12,545 nucleotides of DNA, taken from assembly GCA_947307375.1 (NCBI GenBank), contig CAMZIX010000029.1, forward strand, positions 1-12,545. The letters are read 5' to 3'. Position 1 is the stretch's first letter. Each line of letters starts with the position of its first letter. The translations under genes were made by a program, and so were the position numbers. The notes under the pieces were generated by a model that was not told the DNA's origin, made no database searches, and saw only the letters and a program-made list of their open reading frames with translations. Positions 6,185-12,545 of this stretch are shown piece by piece. The stretch comes from an uncultured Clostridia bacterium (lineage in GTDB: Bacteria > Bacillota_A > Clostridia > Oscillospirales > Oscillospiraceae).

Positions 6185-7402
6185 TTATTTCAGGTTTTCA
6201 TCCACGATGTTCAGCACGATCTGCGCCGCGGCTTCGAGACCTTCGGCGGTGGCGTGCTCATAGGGGCCGTGGCAGGCGTAGCCGCCGGTGCCGATATTCG
6301 GACAGGGCAGACCGCGGAACGAGAGCTGCGCGCCGTCGGTGCCGCCGCGGATCGGCGCAGCCTTGGGCTCGAGGCCGATGCGGCGGATCGCCGCCTCCGC
6401 CAGGCGCGTGATCTCCGGATGCTGCCGGACGATCTCGGCCATGTTGCGGTACTGATCGGTGAGCGTGAGCTTTGCCGTGCCGGCGCCGTACTTCTCGTTG
6501 ATCAGCGCCTCGATGCGGCGCATCATGTCCTTGCGCGCGGCAAAGCGGGCCGCGTCATGGTCACGGATGATGTAGTGCAGCGTCGCCTTGTCCACGCCGC
6601 CGCTCATTTCGGTCAGATGGAAGAAGCCCTCATAGGCCTCGGTATGCGCCGGGGTGTCGCCCGCCGGAAGCATGGCGTTGACCTCCATCGCGACCAGGCT
6701 CGCGTTGATCATCTTGTTCTTCGCGCTGCCGGGATGGATGTTGAAGCCCTCGAAGTCCCACTTGGCCGCGGCGGCGTTGAAGGTCTCGTAGTTGATCTCC
6801 TCCAGCTCCCCGCCGTCCACCGTGTAGGCGAAGTCCGCGCCGAAGCGCTCCAGATCCAGCAGCGCCGCGCCGTGGCCGACCTCCTCGTCCGGCGTGAAGC
6901 AGACAGCGACGCGGCCGTGGGGCCTCTTTTCCCGGATCAGGGTCTCGCAGGCGGTCATGATCGCCGCGATGCCGGCCTTGTCGTCCGCGCCGAGGACGGT
7001 CGTGCCGTCGGTCGTGACGAGGGTCTTTCCCTTGAGCGAGGGCAGATGCGGGAAGGTCTCGGCCGTCAGCACGCGGCCGCTCGTGCCGAGCACGACCTCG
7101 CCGCCGTCGTAGTTCTCGATGATCTGCGGCTTCACATTCTCGCCGCTGAAGTCGGGGATCGTGTCCAGATGCGCAATAAAGCCGATGGCCGGCTTGTCCT
7201 CGCAGCCCTCCGTCGCAGGCAGCGCGCCGTAGACGTAGGCGTGCTCGTCGACGAAGACCTCCTGCAGGCCCAGCTCGCGCATTTCCTGTTCCAGCAGCCG
7301 GGACAGATCGAACTGCCTCTCGGTGGTCGGGGTCTGCTCCGTGTCCTCGGCGCTCGCCGTGTGGACTTTGACATACTTGATGAATCGCTCCAGTGCTGTC
7401 AT
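6185..7402 (-). CDS. pepT: Peptidase T (tripeptide aminopeptidase, M20 metallopeptidase)
   Basis: This 405-residue cytosolic, two-zinc enzyme removes the N-terminal residue of tripeptides. Metal and catalytic residues fall at the positions expected for the family: His78 and Asp80 (AHLDT), Asp140 (GADDKAG), Glu173/Glu174 (TPDEEVG, base and ligand), Asp196 (TVDGGE) and His378 (CHGPYEH). His223 lies in the dimerisation/lid segment NIHPGSAK. Length matches the usual 405-410. The start has AAGGAG (plus-strand 7410-7415) seven bases upstream, overlapping the stop of ylmH; the two genes are 12 nt apart. In this operon it could finish breakdown of peptides, either imported or released from stalled ribosomes; the latter is speculation. 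Confidence 0.97.
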   Translation of the reverse strand: MTALERFIKYVKVHTASAEDTEQTPTTERQFDLSRLLEQEMRELGLQEVFVDEHAYVYGALPATEGCEDKPAIGFIAHLDTIPDFSGENVKPQIIENYDGGEVVLGTSGRVLTAETFPHLPSLKGKTLVTTDGTTVLGADDKAGIAAIMTACETLIREKRPHGRVAVCFTPDEEVGHGAALLDLERFGADFAYTVDGGELEEINYETFNAAAAKWDFEGFNIHPGSAKNKMINASLVAMEVNAMLPAGDTPAHTEAYEGFFHLTEMSGGVDKATLHYIIRDHDAARFAARKDMMRRIEALINEKYGAGTAKLTLTDQYRNMAEIVRQHPEITRLAEAAIRRIGLEPKAAPIRGGTDGAQLSFRGLPCPNIGTGGYACHGPYEHATAEGLEAAAQIVLNIVDENLK

Positions 7403-7414
7403 GTTTTTTCTCCT

Positions 7415-8158
7415 TTATCGGTAAATTTCCGTGTATACGTACAAGCGTCCCTTGCGGGAATTTCCGCCGAAGCCGACGAGCTTGCCCTTGCCTGCGCCGC
7501 GCAGGGAGAGAACGTCGCCCTCGCGCACCGGACAGTCTGTTTTATTGGACAATTCATAATTTACACTGACCATGCCGAGCGCGATCTGCCGCGCCGCCTC
7601 GCTGCGCGAGAGGCGGAACATCCCGGCCAGCACCGCGTCGAGGCGCGGGCTCATCACGGTGAAGCTCCTCTCCTCCGTCTTCCGCTCCGGCGCGCGCAGC
7701 TCCTCAAAGGAGATCGCCTCCGCCGTGAGGCTGACACGCCCGGCCTTGTCGATGCCGAGCAGGTGCTTTTCCACGCTCGGCAGGCAGAAGACCGTCGCGC
7801 ACTCGCCCTCGACCCAGATATCCCCCAGCCACTCGCGGCCGATGCCCATGCCGAGCAGCGCGCCGAGATAATCCCGGTGCCCGGGCGCGCCGAAGTGCGC
7901 CGTCAGCCGGATGACGCGGAGATGTTCGCCGGGATCGAAGTCCTCCGGCTCCATCCAGTCCGGCAGGAAGAAGGCGGCTTTTCGCTCGCAGTCCGGGTGT
8001 CCGCCGTGAAACAGCAGCTTCACGGCCTTGTTTTGAAAATCGCGCTCCGCCTGGTATTGCTCGGCGGGCGTCAGAAAATGGCTGCCCGTGACCGCGCCGC
8101 TGCGCTCGCAGCGCGCCGCCAGATCCTCCAGGCGCCGTGTCAGTTCATGCTTTTCCAT
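7415..8158 (-). CDS. ylmH: YlmH-type S4-domain RNA-binding protein
   Basis: The 247 residues match the length and layout of Firmicute YlmH. An N-terminal helical region leads into an RRM-like domain (about 80-150, including GHRDYLGALLGMGIGREWLGDI), then a C-terminal S4 RNA-binding domain (about 172-235, RLDAVLAGMFRLSRSEAARQI onward). In Bacillus subtilis YlmH binds stalled 50S-peptidyl-tRNA complexes and can support alanine tailing in ribosome-associated quality control. In many Firmicutes the gene lies in the divIVA/ylm cell-division cluster, and none of those genes is next to it here. Its start lies 14 nt inside the 3' end of the GTPase-nuclease gene, with only a weak GAAAG-like Shine-Dalgarno, so it probably depends on translational coupling. 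Function in this organism is inferred from the family. Confidence 0.9.
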   Translation of the reverse strand: MEKHELTRRLEDLAARCERSGAVTGSHFLTPAEQYQAERDFQNKAVKLLFHGGHPDCERKAAFFLPDWMEPEDFDPGEHLRVIRLTAHFGAPGHRDYLGALLGMGIGREWLGDIWVEGECATVFCLPSVEKHLLGIDKAGRVSLTAEAISFEELRAPERKTEERSFTVMSPRLDAVLAGMFRLSRSEAARQIALGMVSVNYELSNKTDCPVREGDVLSLRGAGKGKLVGFGGNSRKGRLYVYTEIYR

Positions 8159-10748
8159 TTTTCACATCTTTCAGCTTCGTCGTATGCGCGCCGAGATTCG
8201 TCCGGCGCAGCAGCTCCTCGATCTGCTGCAGCACCCAGGCGACCTCGCCTTCAAATTCCCCCGAGGATGTGCGCAGAACGCCGGAGCGCAGCGCGGACAG
8301 GCGGATCAGGCTGTCGCTGGTGACGACCCGCACCGCGTAGTTTTTGCCGATGTCGTTGGCCAGGCGCTCAATATAGGCGTCGGCCGTCTCGCCGTCGTCA
8401 GTGTAGACGACGCGGATGTTGTGCCAGTCTCTGTGCGCGCCGGGATGAGAGGGCCTGCGGTAGGCGTCGAAAACCAGCACCAGCTCGGCCTTCGTAAAGC
8501 CGCAGTAGTTGGACAGCGTGTCCATCAGCTTTTCGCGCGCCAGATCCAGGCGCTCCTTCGCCAGAGCCTTCAGCTCCGGCCAGGCGAAAATGACGTTGTA
8601 GCCGTCGACGATCAGATATTCTTTCTTCGCCTCAGCTTCGGCCATCTTCGGCGGCGCCGCGTTCCGGACCGCCGCCTGATACTGCGGGCGGCGGATCGGA
8701 CCGAATTCCCGCTCCATGATCGCCTCGAGCTCGCGCTCGTCGATATCGAAGCTGCGCAGCCGGGGCGAGGACTGCGGCTTGTCCGCCTTCGGCTTCAGGC
8801 AGCTTTCCAAATGCATATACTCCGACACCTTGTCCCACTTGACGACGAAGCCCGCGCCGTGGGCGCAGAAGACCGAATCCGGGCTGTTGTCGAGGTCGCT
8901 CTCTGGCGCGTAGCCGAGCTCCCGGATCACCGCCTCGGCGTTTTTACAGGGGCGGCAGCCATCCGGCCGCAGGCTCAGACGGCCCTTGCCGCGCGTATAG
9001 GCGACGAGCTCCTCGCCGTAGCCGTTCATCGCAGAGACCGGCGCGCTGCCTTCGAGCCGCGTGCGGCCGCCGAGCTCCTCCGGGGAGCGGAAGTCCCCGC
9101 CCATCGCGCGCAGGTCGCTGATCGCGCGGCCGATCTGCTCGGTCGGGACCTCCAGACGGAAGGCGTACCAGGGCTCGAGCAGCACGCTTTCGGCCCGCAT
9201 CAGGCCATGGCGCACGGCGCGGTAGGTCGCCTGCCGGAAGTCGCCGCCCTCGGTGTGCTTGAGGTGCGCGCGCCCGGCGGCGAGCGTGATCTTCATATCG
9301 GTGATCGGCGAGCCGGTCAGCACGCCGAGATGCTTCTTTTCGGCCAGATGCGTCAGGATAAGGCGCTGCCAGCTGCGGTCGAGCTCGTCCTCGCTGCAGG
9401 CCGTATCGAATACGAGGCCGTGGCCGCGCGGCAGCGGCTCCAGGATCAGGTGGACCTCGGCGTAGTGGCGCAGCGGCTCGTAGTGGCCGACGCCCTCCAC
9501 CCGGTCCGCGATCGTCTCCCGATAGAGGATGCGCCCTGTATCGAGCGCGATATCGACGTCAAAGCGCTCCTTGACCAGGCGGATCAGCACCTCTGTCTGC
9601 ACCCTGCCCATCAGCTGCACCTGGATCTCGCCGCCGCGCTCGTTCCAGACGACGTGCAGCTGCGGATCCTCCTCCTGCAGCTGCAGGAACTGCGGCAGCA
9701 GCAGACGCGGGTCCGTGCCCGGCGGCGGCAGGACGCGGTAGCTCAGCACCGGCTCCAGGACCGGCCTTTCGGCGTCCGGCTCCGCGCCCAGGCCCTGTCC
9801 CGGCCAGGTGCCGCTCAGGCCGAGCAGCGCGCAGCTCATGCCCGGGCCGACGGACTCGACCGCCTCGTATCTTATGCCGGAATAGAGGCGGATCTGGCTG
9901 ATTTTTTCCTCCAGCTCCTCCCCTTTCTCGCTGCGGTAGCGGATCGCGTCGCGAACGCGCAGCTCGCCGCCGGTGACCTTGACGTAGCTCAGGCGCTTGC
10001 CCTGCGCGTCCCGGCCGATCTTGTAGACGGCGGCGCCCAGGGTCTCCCGCGCCCGCGTCTGGGGTGCCAGGCGGTCAAGCGCTTCCAGCAGCTCCGCAAC
10101 GCCCACGTTTTTGAGACCGGAGCCGAAGAAGCAGGGAAACAGCGCCCGACGCGCGATCAGCTCCGAAAGCTCCGGGTCGGAAAAAGCGCCGACGGCAAGA
10201 TAGCGCTCCATTGCGACCTCGTCGCAGAGGGCGATCCGCTCGTCCCGCTCCGCAGCCGGCAGATTAAAGTCCACGCAGCTCTCGCTCAGCGAGCGCTGCA
10301 GCTCCTCCGTCAGCGCCGCGCGGTCCGCGCCCGGCAGGTCCATTTTGGTGACGAACACGAAGCAGGGCACCCGGTAGCGCCGCAGCAGCTGCCAGAGCGT
10401 CTCGGTGTGCGCCTGCACGCCGTCCGTGCCGCTGATGACGAGCACCGCAGCGTCCAGCACCTGCAGCGTGCGCTCCGCCTCGGCGGCGAAATCGACGTGG
10501 CCGGGCGTGTCCAGCAGGAAAAGCCTGGTCCGCGGCAGCGCAAGGATCGCCTGCTTGGAGAAGATCGTGATGCCGCGCTCGCGCTCCAGCTCGTGGCTGT
10601 CGAGGAAGCTGTCCCGATGGTCGACGCGGCCCTGCTTTTTGATCGCGCCGGCCAGATAGAGCATCGACTCCGACAGCGTCGTTTTGCCCGCGTCCACATG
10701 GGCGAGGATGCCGAGCACCGTATTCCTTTGTCCGCCCGCTTCGCCCAT
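8145..10748 (-). CDS. TetM/EF-G-like ribosomal GTPase fused to a Rae1/YacP-like NYN endoribonuclease domain
   Basis: One 867-residue frame. Residues 1-235 are a translational GTPase: AHVDAGKTT (16-24, P-loop), RGIT (58-61, switch I), DTPGH (80-84), TKMD (134-137, a variant of NKxD) and GSGLKN (209-214). Domains II-V like those of Tet(M)/EF-G follow to about 600. A linker region has C598-x2-C601 and FCAHGAGF (627-634). Residues 708-867 are a NYN domain closely resembling B. subtilis Rae1, which cuts mRNA in the ribosomal A site. Its acidic residues are present: D715 (VDGYN), D761 (VFD), E787/D790 (ETAD) and D812 (TSD). No frameshift or internal stop divides the parts. The start at 10748 has GGAG further upstream; a GTG at codon 11 would fit Tet(M) N-termini as well. 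It is first in a five-gene operon. Database labels such as tetracycline resistance protein are likely misleading; resistance is not shown. Confidence 0.9.
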   Translation of the reverse strand: MGEAGGQRNTVLGILAHVDAGKTTLSESMLYLAGAIKKQGRVDHRDSFLDSHELERERGITIFSKQAILALPRTRLFLLDTPGHVDFAAEAERTLQVLDAAVLVISGTDGVQAHTETLWQLLRRYRVPCFVFVTKMDLPGADRAALTEELQRSLSESCVDFNLPAAERDERIALCDEVAMERYLAVGAFSDPELSELIARRALFPCFFGSGLKNVGVAELLEALDRLAPQTRARETLGAAVYKIGRDAQGKRLSYVKVTGGELRVRDAIRYRSEKGEELEEKISQIRLYSGIRYEAVESVGPGMSCALLGLSGTWPGQGLGAEPDAERPVLEPVLSYRVLPPPGTDPRLLLPQFLQLQEEDPQLHVVWNERGGEIQVQLMGRVQTEVLIRLVKERFDVDIALDTGRILYRETIADRVEGVGHYEPLRHYAEVHLILEPLPRGHGLVFDTACSEDELDRSWQRLILTHLAEKKHLGVLTGSPITDMKITLAAGRAHLKHTEGGDFRQATYRAVRHGLMRAESVLLEPWYAFRLEVPTEQIGRAISDLRAMGGDFRSPEELGGRTRLEGSAPVSAMNGYGEELVAYTRGKGRLSLRPDGCRPCKNAEAVIRELGYAPESDLDNSPDSVFCAHGAGFVVKWDKVSEYMHLESCLKPKADKPQSSPRLRSFDIDERELEAIMEREFGPIRRPQYQAAVRNAAPPKMAEAEAKKEYLIVDGYNVIFAWPELKALAKERLDLAREKLMDTLSNYCGFTKAELVLVFDAYRRPSHPGAHRDWHNIRVVYTDDGETADAYIERLANDIGKNYAVRVVTSDSLIRLSALRSGVLRTSSGEFEGEVAWVLQQIEELLRRTNLGAHTTKLKDVKNGKA

Positions 10749-10776
10749 CGAACCGCCCTTTCTCCTGTTTTTTCAC

Positions 10777-10805
10777 ATTATATCACGGCGGAAATCGCAA
10801 GTCGA
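10777..10805 (-). promoter_or_regulatory. Sigma-A promoter of the five-gene minus-strand operon
   Basis: On the minus strand a perfect -10 TATAAT (plus-strand 10777-10782) is preceded by TGA, giving an extended -10. A -35-like TCGACT (10800-10805, four of six matches to TTGACA) lies 17 bp upstream. Initiation near 10770 would leave a short leader of about 20 nt before the ATG at 10748. No other promoter was noticed inside the operon, whose genes overlap or lie 12-25 nt apart. Confidence 0.8.
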
Positions 10806-10923
10806 GACCCTGAACTGAATTTGAAACGGTGTCTCTTTGTTTACATAATGTAGATTCTCTGTCATTTTCTACGAAATCCCGCATACTTTTTTGAAACTTT
10901 GACTACCCAAACTGTAAAGCATA

Positions 10924-10932
10924 TGTTATAAT
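10924..10932 (+). promoter_or_regulatory. Extended -10 promoter for the two-component system
   Basis: TG-T-TATAAT is a perfect -10 with the TGn extension. The best -35-like hexamer, TTGACT (10899-10904), is 22 bp away, too far for normal spacing, so the promoter probably relies on the extended -10 or on an activator bound at 10885-10920. Transcription would start near 10939, leaving a leader of about 60 nt. The rest of 10749-10998 holds only this element, the divergent promoter and a hairpin at 10972-10991; no gene was found in it. Confidence 0.7.
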
Positions 10933-10971
10933 ACGATAGATAAGATGCGTGTATTATGCGCGAGCGAAACC

Positions 10972-10991
10972 TTCTCTTTCTGAAAGGAGAA
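10972..10991 (+). promoter_or_regulatory. Leader hairpin that pairs with the Shine-Dalgarno of the response regulator gene
   Basis: TTCTCTTT (10972-10979) can pair with AAGGAGAA (10984-10991) across a CTGA loop, eight pairs including one G-U. The right arm contains the whole AAGGAG Shine-Dalgarno (10984-10989), nine bases before the ATG at 10999. Folding would hide the ribosome binding site. The helix is short and AU-rich, so its effect may be modest. Confidence 0.45.
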
Positions 10992-10998
10992 CAGCGAT

Positions 10999-11688
10999 AT
11001 GAAAAAGATTCTGGTGCTGGAGGACGAGGCCAATATCCGCAGCTTCGTGGTGATCAATCTCCGCCGCAGCGGCTTTGAGCCGATCGAAGCCGAAAACGGT
11101 ATGATGGCGCTGGAAAAGCTGAAGGTCAATCCCGACATCTGCCTGGCGCTGCTGGACGTGATGCTGCCGGATATCGACGGCTTCGAGGTCTGCCGCCGCA
11201 TCCGCGCCTCCGGCTCCAAGATGGGCATCATCATGCTCACCGCCAAGAGCCAGGAGATCGACAAGGTCACCGGCCTGATGACCGGCGCGGACGACTATGT
11301 GACCAAGCCCTTCTCCCCCGCGGAGCTGACCGCCCGCGTGGACGCGCTGATCCGCCGCCTCGGCGTCGACGACGACGAGAAGGCCTCCAGCGAGATCTGC
11401 AGCGGTCCCTTCCTGCTCAACACCCGCAACCGCACCCTGGAGAAGAACGGCCAGCGCCTGAAGCTGACGCAGATCGAGTATCTGCTGATGAAGCTCTTTA
11501 TGGAGAACCCGGGCAAAGCCATGAGCCGCGAGGACATCCTCTCCGCGGTCTGGGGCGGCGACTTCAGCGGCGAGCTGAAGACCGTGGACGTCAACATCCG
11601 CCGTCTGCGCATCAAGATCGAAGCCGATCCGACTGAACCAGAATTCCTCACCACGGTCTGGGGCTACGGCTACAAGTGGGGCTACTGA
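10999..11688 (+). CDS. OmpR/PhoB-family response regulator
   Basis: This 229-residue DNA-binding regulator is phosphorylated by the kinase encoded next to it. The receiver domain (1-120) has the acidic pair D9/E10, phospho-acceptor Asp53 (LLDVMLPD), Thr81 (MLTAK) and Lys103 (VTKPF). The C-terminal winged helix (about 135-229) has the family pattern: LTQIEYLLMKLFMENPGKAM, the recognition-helix region TVDVNIRRLRIKIE and the terminal VWGYGYKW. Length is typical. The stop is followed after 43 nt by the sensor kinase, a usual two-component pair. The regulon cannot be read from the window; no target gene is adjacent apart from the divergent operon, whose promoter shares this intergenic region. A PhoB/PhoP identity is possible but not supported by clear Pho boxes. 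Confidence 0.95.
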   Translation: MKKILVLEDEANIRSFVVINLRRSGFEPIEAENGMMALEKLKVNPDICLALLDVMLPDIDGFEVCRRIRASGSKMGIIMLTAKSQEIDKVTGLMTGADDYVTKPFSPAELTARVDALIRRLGVDDDEKASSEICSGPFLLNTRNRTLEKNGQRLKLTQIEYLLMKLFMENPGKAMSREDILSAVWGGDFSGELKTVDVNIRRLRIKIEADPTEPEFLTTVWGYGYKWGY

Positions 11689-11731
11689 TCGCGTTCTCTT
11701 TTGATTTTCACGGTATTCAGGTGGTTTTTTG

Positions 11732-12545
11732 ATGTTCAGAAAGCTGAAAGTACAGCTGCTGCTGTCCGCGTCGGCCGCTCTGCTGCTGCTGATCCTGGGG
11801 ATCTATTGCATCGCCCGGGGCTGGCCGGTGCCTGGCGTGCTGATCATGCTGCTGCTCTGCGCCTATCTGGTGCTGCTCAACCTCTGGTTCTGGCGCTATG
11901 TCACAAACCCGATCCAGGCCATGACACAGACGGCCCGGCGCATCGCCGAGGGCAGCTACGGCACCAAGATCGAGCAGAGCGACGACAACGAGATCGGCGA
12001 CCTCGCGCGCGAGATCAACGGCATGAGCGAAAAGGTCGCCGTGGCGGAAAAGGCGCGCACGGAGTTCATCTCTCAGGTCTCCCACGAGCTGCGCACGCCG
12101 CTGACGGCCATCGAGGGCTGGGCGGAGACCATCGCCTACGACCCGGCCGTGCAGGGCGATTCGCTGCGCGGCATCAACATCATTTCAAAGGAAGCCGAGC
12201 GCCTCACCGGCATGGTGACGGAAATGCTCGAATTTGCCCGTATTCAGGACGGGCGCTTTAATTTGCGCATCGAACTGATCGACATCGCCGCTGAGCTGGA
12301 GGACGCGCTCTTCACCTACGGCGAGCTGATGAAGCAGGCCGGCGTGGAGGTCGTCTACGAGCAGCCGGCCAACGAGATCCCGCTGATCCCCGGCGACCCG
12401 GAGCGGCTCAAGCAGGTCTTTCTCAACCTCCTTGACAACGCCGCCAAGCACGGCGGAGACGGGCAGAAGGTGGAGGTCAGCCTCGTGGAAGTCCCGCGCG
12501 GCGTGTGCATCCGCATCCGCGACCACGGCCGCGGCATCCCGGAGG
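11732..12545 (+). CDS. HAMP-containing sensor histidine kinase, C-terminus cut by the window edge
   Basis: 271 codons are visible and the frame runs off the right edge. Two hydrophobic segments (about 8-28 and 33-54) are separated by only a few residues (RGWP), so almost nothing projects outside the cell. A HAMP linker follows (about 56-105), then the HisKA domain with FISQVSHELRTPLTA and phospho-acceptor His118, and part of the HATPase domain: N-box FLNLLDNAAKH (Asn236) and G1 box DHGRGIP (Asp264). The rest of the ATP lid and the G2 box are missing, so the full protein is probably about 340-350 residues. The ATG at 11732 has AGGTGG (11719-11724) seven bases upstream. It acts on the upstream response regulator, phosphorylating its Asp53. 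The signal is unknown. Confidence 0.93.
   Translation, partial: MFRKLKVQLLLSASAALLLLILGIYCIARGWPVPGVLIMLLLCAYLVLLNLWFWRYVTNPIQAMTQTARRIAEGSYGTKIEQSDDNEIGDLAREINGMSEKVAVAEKARTEFISQVSHELRTPLTAIEGWAETIAYDPAVQGDSLRGINIISKEAERLTGMVTEMLEFARIQDGRFNLRIELIDIAAELEDALFTYGELMKQAGVEVVYEQPANEIPLIPGDPERLKQVFLNLLDNAAKHGGDGQKVEVSLVEVPRGVCIRIRDHGRGIPE

Noticed and set aside
6065..8323. A 752-codon open frame on the plus strand across pepT and ylmH
   Set aside because: It is antisense to two securely identified genes, has shadow-type composition and crosses their gene boundaries without any domain or plausible ribosome binding site.
8145..10748. Tetracycline resistance gene (tetM/tetW/tetO type)
   Set aside because: The GTPase resembles ribosomal protection proteins, but the chain is over 200 residues longer, carries a NYN nuclease and a novel linker, and is embedded in a chromosomal-looking operon with no mobile element. 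Resistance cannot be claimed.
8088..10853. A 921-codon open frame on the plus strand, longer than the gene opposite it
   Set aside because: It lies exactly antisense to the GTPase-nuclease gene, has the His/Arg/Ala/Gln/Leu-rich composition typical of antisense frames in GC-rich DNA, and shows no recognisable domain, while the minus-strand frame has clear motifs throughout.
10820..10897. Repeated TTTGAAAC (10820-10827 and 10890-10897) in the divergent intergenic region
   Set aside because: An 8-mer repeated twice 70 bp apart in AT-rich DNA is weak evidence, and neither copy is positioned convincingly relative to both promoters.
10859..10919. Possible Pho boxes (CTGTCAT at 10859-10865, CTGTAAA at 10912-10918) upstream of the response regulator
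   Set aside because: The copies are not in the 11-bp tandem spacing expected for PhoB, nor do TTAACA-like repeats with PhoP spacing appear. Two loose matches in an AT-rich region are expected by chance.

Overview
The window is high-GC (roughly 60 %) DNA whose signals are Firmicute in style. Promoters are of the sigma-A type, with AT-rich intergenic regions, and Shine-Dalgarno sequences are strong (AAGGAGG-like). With the gene families present, this points to an anaerobic gut-type Clostridia lineage such as Oscillospirales. That assignment is inference from composition and gene content. There is no mobile element, CRISPR array, rRNA or tRNA in the window.

Layout. (A) 1-1631, minus strand: trmL (wobble tRNA 2'-O-methyltransferase, probably starting at a TTG codon), then pgk (phosphoglycerate kinase, cut by the left edge). 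(B) 1632-1843: a divergent control region with a near-consensus plus-strand promoter whose spacer is a 14-bp palindrome, and a 22-bp perfect palindrome on the trmL side. (C) 1844-3765, plus strand: a PflX-like radical SAM protein coupled by an ATGA overlap to an FMN-dependent alpha-hydroxy-acid dehydrogenase that carries a Cys-rich N-terminus. (D) 3776-3819: a bidirectional terminator shared with the next operon. (E) 10748-3836, minus strand: a tightly packed five-gene operon read from a promoter near 10777-10805. Its order is TetM/EF-G-like GTPase fused to a Rae1-like NYN nuclease, YlmH S4 protein, peptidase T, MFS transporter, NahK-like sugar kinase. (F) 10749-10998: a second divergent control region. 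(G) 10999 to the right edge, plus strand: an OmpR/PhoB-type response regulator and a sensor kinase cut by the window edge.

The most interesting item is the first gene of operon E. One uninterrupted 867-residue frame joins a ribosome-acting GTPase of the TetM/EF-G class to a Rae1 (YacP)-type NYN domain, a family known to cut mRNA in the ribosomal A site. The next gene overlaps it by 14 nt and encodes YlmH, an S4 protein tied to quality control of stalled 50S subunits. Together they suggest a ribosome surveillance module. The last three genes (tripeptidase, transporter, N-acetylhexosamine-kinase-like enzyme) look like peptide and amino-sugar salvage. Function of the whole operon is inferred, not demonstrated.
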